Below are positions 28,068-39,012 of a DNA stretch of 51,495 nucleotides, piece by piece. The stretch lies in the NCBI GenBank assembly GCA_027604005.1, contig JADGJT010000139.1, forward strand, positions 1,045 to 52,539. The letters run 5' to 3'. Numbering within the stretch: position 1 is the stretch's first letter; each line of letters opens with the position of its first letter. Made by a program: the position numbers and the translations under genes. The notes beneath the pieces are model-generated. The model made no database searches. It was not told the DNA's origin and was given only the letters and a program-made list of their open reading frames with translations. This stretch comes from Dinochytrium kinnereticum (Eukaryota > Chytridiomycota > Chytridiomycetes > Chytridiales > Chytridiaceae).

Positions 28068-28420
28068 TTCCGGGAAGCTTTTAGTTATGCGACCAAACCT
28101 TCTTCACTGTGTTCAAAAAGTCATACCTTGGTCGGCCTAATTTGCCAGAACTTTGTTCCAGTAACCTCACCGCCGACTGCTAAACTCTTCATCACTGTGT
28201 ATGAATTTCTCGATCTGGTCTCAATGACAATCATAATAAGTCTTAACTTTCGCCAAAACCTCTCTCCTGCGGTGACGTACAAGTAGACTTGTGGGAAGTT
28301 AAAAGTCGAGGCCACGCTCATATTTATTGCGTTCTTATTTCGACGACATCTTCACTTTTGTTCCGACAGGCTTACTGCAATAGAGGCATAAGTTTCGAAA
28401 ACCGTTCCATTACTCGCACT

Positions 28421-28492
28421 TGAATCCAGGCGACATTGAATTTCATTTGACAGTGATGAATCCAGGCGACATTGAATTTCATTTGACAGTGA
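28421..28492. repeat. 36-bp tandem direct repeat, two perfect copies
   Basis: 28421-28456 and 28457-28492 are identical as read. Each unit begins TGAATCCAGGCGACATTG and ends GACAGTGA. It lies about 210 bp upstream of the start codon of methyltransferase-like copy 2 and is absent upstream of copy 1, so it could be a duplicated regulatory element or simple slippage. Confidence 0.95.
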
Positions 28493-28623
28493 TGCCATAT
28501 CAATTATTCTTCGTCATAAAGGAAATGGTAATGAAGGGAGATGCTAATCTGAGAGTCACATCAACGTACAGTTTTCAATAATTTCATGTCCCTTCATGTG
28601 TGCACTCTCCTTCATGTTTTGGC

Positions 28624-28630
28624 TATATAA
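28624..28630 (+). promoter_or_regulatory. TATA box of methyltransferase-like copy 2
   Basis: TATATAA, 72 bases before the start codon, in a G/C-poor context. Copy 1 lacks this element at the matching place because its upstream sequence is unrelated. Confidence 0.6.
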
Positions 28631-28636
28631 GCCTAG

Positions 28637-30568
28637 GTTTCATCCTATCTGCATCCTCATCCTCATCCTCATCCTCACACCCCACATCTACCCTGATTGC
28701 AATGGATCCTCATGTTGTTCAGCTTCTGCAAAAGTTCTCCAGCGGCTTAGACTATAGTTTAGCCTTGTTTGATAGGATTAAATCCGCAACAACCTACGCG
28801 GATGTCGTAAACCTATCCTACAGATATTCGCCCTACAACTTCAACGGCGGCAACCCAGGTACCCGAATCGACTACATTCTGGTAGAGGAACGTAGGGCAT
28901 ACGCCTACCTTTACTTCAGGTTTCATGTCGCCGCCATGGAATCAGTTCTTCGGGTCTGTGCCTCCCGCTACCCTCTCTTCCGGCAGCGTCTCCAAAGGGA
29001 CGCGAAAGATCTTAGAGTAATGTGCTTTGGAGCAGGCCCGGGATCGGAGGCTTACGGCCTCAATCGGTTTTTGGGTCACGAAAAAGCTTCGTTTGAGTTC
29101 ATAGACAGGTCTCTTGCCTGGCAAGAGTAAGCTTCGTTTCTCTTTGCTTCTTTCTGTTTTTGAAAGAGAACGAAACCCCCTTCTACCTCGTTCTGTCTCT
29201 AACCTTCACAAACTTGCTTAGATATACGGAATCCGTCTTTCAAGGCAATTACCATTTTCAAGATTTTCGGGATGGGGCAGCGGGCCTAAGTGATGCTATT
29301 CGAAGTGCTGCGGCGTCGGCCTCGCTCGTTATTTTGAGCAAGGTGCTCTCGGAAGTATACCGAGATGAAGGCGTTTATGAGTACTTCCGAACGGTTCTAG
29401 CCCTTTGTAGCGATGAGGCTTTCGTGCTCGTGATGGATAGTGGCCGTCCGGCGGATAAGCCCGGGGACACCGAGATTTTTACTGATTGGGCACGCACTAT
29501 GATGCCAGAAGAGGAAGGCTGGCTACGGGTAGCCTCCCAGGTGCGGACTTTTCTTCGAATTTGAAGCTTAGGACTTTTTTCTGACGTTTTCATTTATACA
29601 GAATGACCTTCAAATACAGAACGCATTTGGGGCGGTTTGGGATCGTGTTTGTCCGATTACCTCCACAATATCTGAGATGCACCCGAAAATAAAAGGACCG
29701 ATAAGCTTTTTGCTGCTAAAAAGAGAGAGGACTATTGCAAGCAAGTTGTCTAAACCTTTAAAAGACGCCCCGGAAGATGAAAAAAAAACCGAGGTCGACA
29801 GTTTAGGGTATGATATCCCCCTCTTTTACGTTCACGACTCCCCTCTTTCTTTTTCTCTACTTCTGAGTATCGATCCTTGCAGCTATAGCTCTCTTTTGTC
29901 TGAGGTTTTCAACTGACTTATTCTTTTATTTCCGTCATTTATTCTTCACCTGATGACACAGGGAGGCTTTTGGGAAGCTTTCCACAGCGCCAAGTTAAGG
30001 TGACCCTCTTGCAGATTTTTTTTTCGGCCGTGGCTCCTTTCCTCTTCCTCTTAGGTTGGACCGTTTACGTTTCTTTTTCAGTTCTCTTTTTAGCTGCAGT
30101 CGTTCTCAGTTCTCCGTTACTTTTTGACAGTATCATGGCTTTCTACAAAGCCCTGTCCATATGAATCATTTCTCCTTCTCTCTTACTTTCTTTTTTTTTT
30201 TCTATTTCTTTTTGGGACGTTATGGTCGTCATCAACAAATGTGTTCTATGTCGACTTTATTGGCGAGCTTTCTCTTCTTCTTTTCACATTTACTTCGTAG
30301 TCATCAACTATTTTAGTCTGTGGACTGACTTCACCAAAGAATATGATTACATTTAGCACATCTTTTATGCTACAGTCGTTCTCAGTTCGATAGTTGCGAT
30401 AACTGCTCTTTGATCAGTACCATGTCTTTTTTACAACTCTCTGTCCTCATGAACCCTTCTCTTTCTCGTTCTTTTCATCCGTTTTGTATGTCAGAGTCTT
30501 CATCAACAAATGGGTTCTATTTAAGTCGTGTAGATTTCATCTGAACCTCCTTCATAGTTGCGAGGGTA
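28637..30568. repeat. Segmental duplication, unit B
   Basis: Right copy of the duplication described at 26187. It differs from unit A by an expanded CATCCT microsatellite in the leader (four copies, 28652-28675), by point changes concentrated in exon 1 and exon 3, and by short insertions in the 3' flank: a stretch with GCAGTCGTTCTCAGTT near 30096 is missing in unit A, although the same motif recurs in both units further downstream (near 30373 here). Confidence 0.85.
28702..29998 (+). CDS. Methyltransferase-like protein, family copy 2
   Basis: Tandem duplicate of copy 1. Exons 28702-29126, 29222-29540, 29602-29807, 29962-29998, same phases; 328 residues. Motif I GAGPGSEA and Asp in FIDRS are intact. 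By eye, residues 1-66 differ from copy 1 at 27 positions, residues 67-142 at nine, exon 2 at about 17, and exon 3 heavily, while intron 1 (95 bp in both) differs at only about six bases. The last exon ends GEAFGKLSTAPS then TAA; an alternative frame downstream is hydrophobic only because the DNA is T-rich. Function as for copy 1: probable SAM binding, substrate unknown. Confidence 0.78.
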
Positions 30569-31264
30569 ATGTGTTAAATTTTAAAACAAGAGAGAGATAG
30601 GACGTAGAAAGACAGGATTACACATTTGTAAATGTCCACCCCATGAAGCAGCTCCCTTGACTTTGGTCCAATCGAACCTGTCAGGAGAACTTTGGTGGTT
30701 TTAGCCAAGCATAGTGCAATTTAGTAAATGATGCCTTTGTCACTGTTAGTCGTAGATGTTGTGACTTTTTTGGTGAGAGTCCAATGATCACCGTATCTGG
30801 GGACAGCACGAGCGCATCAAACTACGCAAAGCATAATCGACTATTCAGACGAATTCCACGAAGCAATTTATTTAACACCCCCGACGTAAAATAAGCTTTT
30901 TTGTATCGAAGACTCGAGTCCAGGCGTCTGAAGCATAATTGTTTCGCTCAGAATTGAAACATTTGCGCAAAAAGAAGCTTCAATACAATAATACCACTAT
31001 TAGAAAACTTTCATTTTACTCGTCTTTTCTTTTCGATACCATATTATCATTGCTGTTGTTGGCACGAACTTTCTTCGTGATTATTTTAAATGTCTCAAAT
31101 GCGTAATGAATAATATGAGTAATTGTGATGACGTGATCTTCTGTCATCATGGGATAAGTAACGAGGGGAGACGTTGGTATGATAGTAGCCTCCCAACTGG
31201 AGGTGATAAATAGGACCATGTACCCCTTTTCTTTTCTCTCCATCATATTCGCCCATCCTCCGTC
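29999..31264. other. Intergenic: duplicated 3' flank, then promoter of copy 3
   Basis: 29999-30568 is the second copy of the duplicated 3' flank. 30569-31264 is unique A/T-rich sequence without a gene; a TATA-like GATAAATA near 31204 lies about 60 bases before the copy 3 ATG. Confidence 0.55.
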
Positions 31265-32522
31265 ATGAATCCTTTAATTTTAGAGCTACTGACCGAATTT
31301 GCAAATGGGGAAGATTTTCCATTGGAACTATTCTCTGTGTTTGCTGCAAAGACAGACTTCCGTGTTGTGGAAGATATTTCGAAACGTTACAATAATTATA
31401 CTGTAACAAACTGGCCCAGGATAGATTTCTCAGATAAGAGGTCTCGCAGGGCCTACTGTTTTGCGTATTTCAGATTTCAAGAAGCCTATGGGAGGGAGGT
31501 CCTAGCGCGAATTGAGCACTTCCTCGTATTGCCAACCTCCAACTTAAAGGTCATGTGCTTGGGTGCGGGGCCGGGATCGGAGGCTTTTGCGTTAAATCGG
31601 TTTCTGAATCACCAACGCACAAAATACTATTTTGTTGATAAGGAACAAGATTGGAAAGAGTATGGATTTTTTGCTGTTTGTTCTCTTTATTTGCTTTTTG
31701 AGAGACCTCTCCCCTCCTTTTTTTTTGTTTAACCTGCACCACCTTAACTAGATATACCAGAGGAGTTTTTGCTAAGAGCCGCTATTTCACCCAGGATTTT
31801 CAGAGGGGTCCATTAGCGTTAGCCCAGGACGTTAGAGATGCAGCGAGAAAATCATCTCTCGTTTTTATGAGCAAACTTCTTTCTGAATTTTGCAATGACA
31901 TTGCCGTTGAAGAAGCCCTACAGACTCTTTTGTCACATTGTCAAGCAGGCACTTGGGTTCTAGTTATTGATAACGGCCACAGAAAGTACTTGGATTGGGC
32001 CCAAAGGATTATGCGTAGAGAAGAAGGATGGGAATCGGTGATTCGAAATGTTCGTTGGTTTCAACTTTTTTGTCACTTTAACATTGCCTTTCTAATACTT
32101 ACCCTTGCATTTTGCTTTTCTTTGGACCGTTTAATGGTATTTCAAGGATAACTTGGAAATTCACAGCGCATTTGCCGATGATTTGTGGACAGAGATTTTG
32201 CGGCTGAAAAAAAAGGGCCACATACCGCGATATCCTAAGAAGAAAGGCTTTGTCGGTTATGTTTTGTTTCGAAAATTCGAGAATCCTTTGGGAAAAGAAA
32301 AAGATGGTAGTGGCGATATTACGTAAGTTGCTGTTCGCTAGCCGTTTTAATGGCCCTCCTGATCGTTAGTTTTCTTCGCTTTTGCCTGCTTTCGAGTCTT
32401 TGCTTCAATATTTGTTTCCTAGTTCTATTTATTGAGCTTCACTGATTTCTGTAACCTATCTCCACAAACTGTCTTTCATGTACTATAGAACCGGTCTCGC
32501 CAAGTTAACGTTGAACAAGTAA
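31265..32522 (+). CDS. Methyltransferase-like protein, family copy 3
   Basis: Older member of the same family. Exons 31265-31659, 31752-32049, 32147-32322, 32489-32522, phases 2, 0, 2 as in copies 1 and 2; 300 residues. The start MNPLILELLTEFANGEDF matches the MDPHIVELLRQFASGENY start of copy 1. Motif I reads VMCLGAGPGSEAFALNRFL and the strand-2 acid is kept in FVDKEQDW. The later strand reads WVLVIDNGHR, then LDWAQRIM. Divergence from copies 1 and 2 is high across the whole length, so this duplication is much older than the 1/2 event. The C-terminus LAKLTLNK aligns with FGKLSTAPS of copy 2, which supports the final short exon in all three. Confidence 0.76.
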
Positions 32523-33092
32523 AACTTGTGAGGCTAGAGCCTTTTTTTCTTGTTCTCCAGATAGTCGCTTTTAAGTTTCTCCCCCTTCTCTTTTGGTTGT
32601 TCGTGATCATTTTCGATAAGAGAGTCATCATCTTCTTGATTCGGCTTTTCTCGCTGTCTGCAATAGCTAGCCACCTCCTTGAATCATCAATTTTCTTCGT
32701 TCGCAATTTCTCCCGCTGTAACCTTGTCTTCATGCTCTGCATCCATTCATTTAATATATTCCTTCATACACCTGCCACTATCTATTTCCAAAAAAAAATC
32801 CAATTCTTCAGAGGCTAGTCCCTTACAAAAGGTATAACTGGCTTTTTTGGAGTAGCTTAGCTTCAATGTTCCATATTTATTCTTGTGGAAGGATAGCCTA
32901 GCCCCCTCTATACGTAGAATTCTTCCCAAGGAGGTGAAAATCCTGAAGGTTAAGTACAAGGCAGTCCCACAAATAACAAAATGAACAGAAGTATGAACGC
33001 CTTTCGCGCAACCTGAAAAAAATAGACGAGTTTTCCAAAAAGTCAGACAGGCACTAAAAAGAACACTATTACTCTTCTCAGACTTTATTATA
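32523..33092. other. Convergent intergenic region
   Basis: 570 bp between the ends of methyltransferase-like copy 3 (+) and the annexin (-). T-rich, no gene recognised. Confidence 0.5.
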
Positions 33093-36000
33093 TCAAACCC
33101 CCTCCAAAAACCTCCCCACCAACTCCCTAAACCCTTCTCCACCACGCACGCGTTCCTCAATCCTCCGTCTCAACGGCACTCCATAATAATCTTCATAAGC
33201 CATGCTTATCTTTCTTGCTTGCTCTGTCCTGCGGTTACGTATAACTAGCCTTGTGAGAAGTCGAAGGTCGAGGGTGAGCTGAAGGGTGCCGAGACCTTTG
33301 AGGGAAGCGTGGTACTGGTGGGCTATATGGAGGGGAGCGTCCTCGGCGTATCGGACTGTTTTAGTTATTGGGAAAGGTCGGGGGAGGGGTATGTTGGTTT
33401 AAAGACTGCGATTATCTGAGATGACGACAAGATAGGCGAAAGAGCAAAGAAAACAGAAAAGAAAAAGCAAAGGTCGCAGGAACGTTGGATCTGGCGTAAA
33501 ATACATGTGAATGAAAAAAAAGAAAATAAGGTAAAATGAAGCAACATTATGATCGTCAAATAGAAATAGCAAAAAAAAAGGCAAAAGCCTACCAATAGCC
33601 CCTAACATATCCTTTACCTCCCCTCCAAGCCCCTTCCACCTCCCCAAAACCTCGGAAACCTTCCCCTTCCCAAACGAGCAATCAAAAACCATGCTGGTCT
33701 GTCTCAAATGGTCATACGATAGGCGGCAAAGGGTTAAAATGAGTCCCTTTACATCCTAAATATCATTAGAGAATTGGGTGAGACGGAGGAACGGCGAAAT
33801 ATGTATATACTTTTGGTGTTGGTTTGGTAGGTGAAAGGAGGAGGCTGTGCAGATGGCCGGCGGTCATGGTTGGGGTTTCTGGTGGGATTGGGGCTGGGGA
33901 TTCATCACGGGGGGTCTGGAAATTTTATTTAGGCAGGCAGGGAGGTTTGTATGAGAGAGAAAAAAGTAATGTCAAGATCCACTCTAAAGCTTCGTAGCGA
34001 TAACAGGGGTGGGCTCCTCAACCAGACAGAAAAAAAAGGAAAAAGAAGAGAGAGGGGTAGAAAAGGACAGAAAAGATCATTATAACCCTAGAAATTCAAC
34101 AAAGATAGAAAACAAATAGAAGCGCACCCTTCCCCCACTCCCCAAAAATATAAACAACTGTACAAAGGCTATGAAACTAACCTCTAACATAACCCTCAAA
34201 CACTCTCCAAGCGCAGTTCCAGCCCCAGCCCTCCCTACAACAAACGATACCATGCCACCCGACCCAGGTCGGGTGTCATAAAAGTATCGCTTCATGTTTT
34301 CTATTTCTTTGTTGGTTCTTCCGACAAACACCTATGTTTTTATTTACTGGTTAGGAGGTATTGTGTGGGGAGAAGGTCGGGCTGGGAAACCAACGGACCT
34401 CGATTAGAACATTTTTGTCGATGCCAATACCCTAATTGTGTGAAGAGCAAGTAATGACGTGAGGTCAATGAAAGGCATTAAAGATTGAAAGACCGGTTCC
34501 ATCACGAAGCCTTGTCGTTTTTAAAGAAGAAAACAAGGAGAATCTCTCTGAACAAAAAAAAGAGAAAAAGTAAAAAATACTAACAGCCAAAAGAACTTAC
34601 CGAGCAGGCTTCAACAACACCTTCCACATCAAACTCCTCTAAACATCTGCAACAAACCTTTTCAACAAGACCACCAAACCCTCCGAAAGTCCTCTCCTTG
34701 ACGGCGCTCACTAAAGTCCCTCCAGTAACACTCTCAAAGGCCCTTGCAATTTCAAAAACATCTTCAACCGCCCTCCATCCAAGAATCTGTGTAATTACAG
34801 TCGTGTCCGCTCGCGTTGAGCGAAGGGCTGAGCGAAGGTGAGCAACGTCTTGGAGGATTTCGGGGGTAAAGGAGAGAGAGGGGAAAGGGGGAGAGAAGAT
34901 CGATTGATGGGATGGGGTGCCTGGAGAAGCTGGGTTTTGTGATGTTCGGGGGAGGAAAGGGTGAGGTGGGGGTGTGGGGAGGGATTTCGTAGAAGCGCTG
35001 GATTCGATAGTTGAAGGTGATGCCTCCGACTCAGTGAAGGGCAGACTCGAGCCACGTTGACCAATTGGTATGATCTTTAGCGGCGTCTCGCGAGCCTCTA
35101 CCGCCGAAACTATTGAGCTGTCTTTAGATACCTCCACAATTAGTGGTCGATGCGGTAAGATCGAGGAGGTGCTTGCTAGAATGGTTGGGACTGCGGAAGT
35201 GATACAGGAGTTATCGTTGATGGAGAGATTTGATATATCGGCATTGATGCTGAGGTCCAGTTCTCGATCATATGTTACATTAGGAGGAGGGATTATAGGG
35301 GTATCTGCGGGAGTAACAGGGGACTTAGGTGGAGGTGGAGGTGGAGGTGGAGGTGGAGGGGATGGTAGAGAAGAATATGAACGGGTGGTGCGTGTGAGAG
35401 GTAGTGGACTGGGAGTTCTTGGGTTTTCTGGGGGGTCGCATGAAGCAAACTCATCAACTTCATTTGAGAATTAGGGAAGATTAATAAAATAAGCATCGAT
35501 GGTAAATGAAGACAAGGAAAACTAAAGGACGGAAGAACGAAATGCCAAACCTTCTTCAGCTCCACCAGTTTCAGCCCTAGACTCCAAAACCTCTTGTAGC
35601 AATAAGTTACCTGGCTCAAAAACGTGCGTACGAATAAACTCAACCACATTCCTCTTACACCGATCTGTTGGAACATATTCACTCCTCTCCCAACAGTTAG
35701 CCGTGAATTTCTGACACGCAAGCTGAAGCGAATCCTGGGATGTGACTTTTGATGTCAGAATGGCGTCTGTGAGGATGGGAAGACCACGAGATTCGATGAG
35801 AGCGCGGAGGTGTGAAAAGGTTTTGGAATCGTAGGCGTCTAAGATGGTGCGGGCAGTGTCGTTGAGATTAATCTTATTGAAAGGGTGAGAAGATGGATGC
35901 GAGGAGGTGTGAGAGGATAGTGATTAACATTGGTGGCATTGCATTTTGATGGGTATGAGTATAACATGTCATAGGCAGAACGCATGAAGACGCATAAAGT

Positions 36001-36321
36001 GCTCGAATCAATCAGCTAGCCACAGAGAAGAAGAGGCAAGAGAGGAACATTGAAGGATAAAATCGCAACCTGTAACTGCAGCATGATATCTGCACAATTT
36101 GGCTGGAGAGAAAAGAGCGGAACGCTCTCAATGAGCAGCTGGTCAATGTAGAGCTCCACCTCTGCAAAGGGCATGAACGCACGGTGGTCCCTGACATGCG
36201 CTTGAAGATGGTCTTTGAGACCATCCTGCAGATTTGCGAAGACCGCCGCGATCGGATTCTCCTCATCGGTTGCAGCAGGTGATGATGATGAGTGCTGCTG
36301 TGGGGATGCTGCACTGTGCAT
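33093..36321 (-). CDS. Annexin-repeat protein with long non-annexin N-terminus
   Basis: Annexins bind acidic phospholipids through four helical repeats. Eight exons: 36321-36070, 35872-35551, 35457-34601, 34431-34399, 34331-34182, 33915-33811, 33755-33593, 33355-33093; 714 residues. Repeats, by eye: 1 (about 393-477) DVAHLRSALRSTRADTTVIT onward; 2 (about 478-540) GIGIDKNVLIE plus GRTNKEIENMKRYFYD, close to the usual TRTNKEI helix; 3 (about 574-627) degenerate; 4 (about 628-712) SLKGLGTLQLT, then ISMAYEDYYGVPLRRRI. Classical type II calcium loops (GxGT with a distant acid) are at best partial in repeats 2 and 4. The N-terminal 390 residues are helical first, then Pro/Ser-rich with an eleven-proline run. 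The intron after exon 2 could instead start at the GTAACT near 35617; both choices keep phase. Confidence 0.8.
35328..35357. repeat. (GGTGGA)5 microsatellite inside the annexin gene
   Basis: Five perfect GGTGGA units. On the minus strand they encode most of the polyproline run in the linker between the N-terminal region and the annexin repeats. Length variation here would change the linker without breaking frame. Confidence 0.9.
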
Positions 36322-36796
36322 GGAGGGGTAGGTTGTGAGGGACGTATGGCTGCGGCTGTATCGTGGGGGGTGTCTCTGCAGGGTGGGATATCGTGCAGGC
36401 AAAGGGGACACCACTGATAATTAACATGGGTTGGATAGGCAATCACAATGAGCAGCGCATCTGTTTTCAATGCGTGGTATGTTTTTAGTATTCGGGTGTT
36501 GAGGTGTGCACGAAAGAATTTTTACAGTTTATTGCACCCATCCATCCATCCATTCATTTATTTTTGGTGTGCGACGCGTCCCTTTTCCGCGTTCAAGCCA
36601 TCTGGCCCAATAACAAAAAACAAATTGGTGGTGATGGTGGTAGTAATGTTCGTCTTTGCATTTCATGCAAAAGACAACGTGATAAGCAGCAGCAGCAGCT
36701 GGTATAAAAGGACCCGCTGGCAAACACCCACCCCTCCAACATCAACCAACAGCTCCTCCTCCTCCTTCTCCTCCTGCACCGCATCCAGCAATAACG
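36322..36796. promoter_or_regulatory. Divergent promoter, annexin / S41 peptidase
   Basis: 475 bp between divergent start codons. Contains a CATC repeat (about 36538-36556), a clear TATA box toward the peptidase (listed separately), and a CTCCTC-rich leader. No other gene seen. Confidence 0.55.
36703..36709 (+). promoter_or_regulatory. TATA box of the S41 peptidase gene
   Basis: TATAAAA in GGTATAAAAGG, 88 bases before the ATG at 36797. It is the best TATA box in the window and suggests strong or inducible expression. Confidence 0.7.
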
Positions 36797-38401
36797 ATGG
36801 CCACTCCTGCTCCTGCCGCTGCTCCCTCTGCCGCCGTTGATAATGTGGCCCCCCTCTCTGCTGAGGAGCTGCAATCCATCATCTCAACCCTCTCCACAAA
36901 GATGAAAAAGTAAGAATCCAATATTGATATCGTGTGTCTTCCCCCTCCCGCAACCTTCTTTTAACCATTCCCCATCACCCGTCGAAAAACCTCCAGGTTC
37001 TACATCCTCGGTGAAGACATCGCCTCACAAATTACTGCCGTGCTTGACAAGAACCTCGCATCGGGTCTCTATGCGACCCTCTCCCCCAATGCCCTCGCCG
37101 ACCAGCTCACAACCGACCTCAGAGCCTTGAACGGTGACAAACATCTCAGAGTCAACTACGTACCTACCAAAGTTGAAGAAGAGAGTGATCCCGCCTTGGA
37201 CACTCATGAAGATGACCCCAATGCTGAACCCACCCCTATGCAGAAAATGTTTGCGTCTTATTTTGAGCTGAATGGGAATGGCGTTACTGAGGTCAAGAGG
37301 CTTAAAGGCAATGTGGGGTATTTGAAGTTGTTTGGCTTTGCTTCGGCAAAAGTTAGTGAGTCGCTTTATGCGGGAGTTTTCGAGATGCTGAAGCATACCA
37401 ATGCCCTTATCATTGATATTCGGTGAGTCTTGTTTTGTTATATCTGTTTTGAATTTTATTTCTTTTTCTCTCTTTGGTCTTTCTAATATGATTATGTTCT
37501 CTTCCCTTCATCAATGCTTTAGTGACACTGTTGGCGGTGACGGATTCTCCTCAGACCTTCTCATCTCTTACCTCATCGACGAAAAGATTGATCTTGTAAA
37601 GATCTACTGGAGGCCTTCTGACACGACCATGATCACTGGCACCAAGCTAGAGGTTGCCGGTCCCAAGTACCTTGACAAGCCCGTTTACGGTAAGCACAAA
37701 GCAAAGCCCTCCCTATCAGATTACCTTCCGTATCCACAAACCAACTAAAACCTCCATCTCCCCCATCTCCGAATTGAAAAGTCCTCGTCAACGAAGAAAC
37801 CGTCTCTGCCTGCGAAAAGTTCGCCGTTTGCATGCAATCTATTTCCCGCGCAACCATCATTGGAAAAACTACTGCGGGCGGTGGCCACCCCTGCACCATG
37901 GTCCGGATTGGTCACGACCACTTCTCTGCATCCATCTCCATCGGCTGCACAACCTCTCTCATCACTGGGAAGGGTTGGGAAGGCGTTGGATGTATCCCTG
38001 ATATCACAACGGATGAAGATCCTTTGGCCGTTGCTCATCGTGATGCCGCCGGGTTGATCATGAAAGGCCTTGAAGCGTGTGGGGAGTCATTGTCGATGTT
38101 CCAGAGGAAGTTGATGGGGGAGGTGAAGGGGGTTATTGAAGGGGAGAAGAAGGAGGAGGGTGACAAGTCCGAACCTGCACCGACGCCAAGATCTGTTGGT
38201 GAGGAGAATGCGGACTCGAAGTATGGACCTGGTGTTCACATTTACCAAAATGCGGATGGGACGTATACGAAGAGAACTGTGAAAGAATTCAAGCTCTTTG
38301 GGGTCGGACCGAAATTCCACATCGTGAACACGTTGAGTAAGGAGGATGGAGAGGCGGCATTGAAGAAGGCCGGGGAGAAGAAAACTTCGGTTGAGGAGTA
38401 G
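36797..38401 (+). CDS. S41-family peptidase, IRBP/tail-specific-protease type
   Basis: C-terminal processing peptidase fold of the interphotoreceptor-retinoid-binding-protein subgroup. Exons 36797-36909, 36997-37422, 37523-37689, 37782-38401; 441 residues. A helical N-terminal part is followed by GNVGYLKLFGFA (family GxIGYLxLxxF), ALIIDIRDTVGGDG (family LIIDLRxNxGG), and the catalytic segment VLVNEETVSACEKFAVCMQ in which the serine of VSACE is in the nucleophile position; TIIGKTTAGGGHP then matches the IGExTxGGAHP loop. A Lys/Glu-rich C-terminal tail of about 110 residues is unusual. No signal peptide is visible (Ala/Pro-rich start), whereas most relatives are exported, so a cytosolic role is inferred. 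Confidence 0.87.
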
Positions 38402-39012
38402 GAGAGACTTGCGTAGTTGTTTTGCTGTTTTGTTTTGTAATTTTGTAATTGTTTCGTTTTTGTTTCGTTTACCTCTTCTGTCGATTTTTGGGAGGACGGG
38501 ACTTTTCGTCTTATCACGCCTCACCCTAATGAGAATAAACACACCTTATATGTTTGTGAATGTAAATCATAGCACCGTGTAATTCCGTTTCTTTCCTAAC
38601 AATAATTATGAACGCAAGTAAGAACAAAAGATCTGGCGGAATGTGGAGTTTCTATATCCCCCCAAAATCGAGGGCATACAGTATAAAAAGATGGTTCAAA
38701 TAACCAGCATAGTTCTCATTAAGGGGGTTTCATGTTATGCATGCAATAATACTGTCGGCGAAAGCATCCTGCTACCACAAATGAACAAAATCGAAAAAAG
38801 AACAAACCTCCCTCCTTACCCCCAAAACTGGGTATTGAGAGAAAGGAGTCGAGAGGTCGAGGGGAGAATGCATGTAGACAAAAAAGAAAACACTTCGCAA
38901 GAAGAGAACAATTTAGGCTTGGAGCACCCACTGAAGAAACCAGGCAAAGCTTTATACTAGAAATGGAGCAAAGAAAAGAAAAAACTATTTCCACTACCCC
39001 CTTGGATATGAC
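38402..39012. other. Convergent intergenic region
   Basis: 611 bp between the S41 peptidase (+) and methyltransferase-like copy 4 (-). No gene recognised; presumed 3' UTRs. Confidence 0.5.

Larger units (their letters stand above)
27548..28701. other. Intergenic: duplicated 3' flank, then unique sequence with a tandem repeat
   Basis: 27548-28067 is the 3' flank shared with the second unit. It is very T-rich and gives hydrophobic spurious frames. 28068-28640 is unique, carries a two-copy 36-bp repeat, and leads into the promoter of copy 2 with a TATA box. No further gene seen. Confidence 0.6.

Noticed and set aside
29962..30164. Two membrane spans at the C-terminus of methyltransferase-like copy 2
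   Set aside because: They appear only if the last intron is joined out of phase. The in-phase join ends after GEAFGKLSTAPS, copy 1 ends the same way and copy 3 has a matching tail. The hydrophobic frame is a by-product of T-rich 3' flank and is broken in copy 1.
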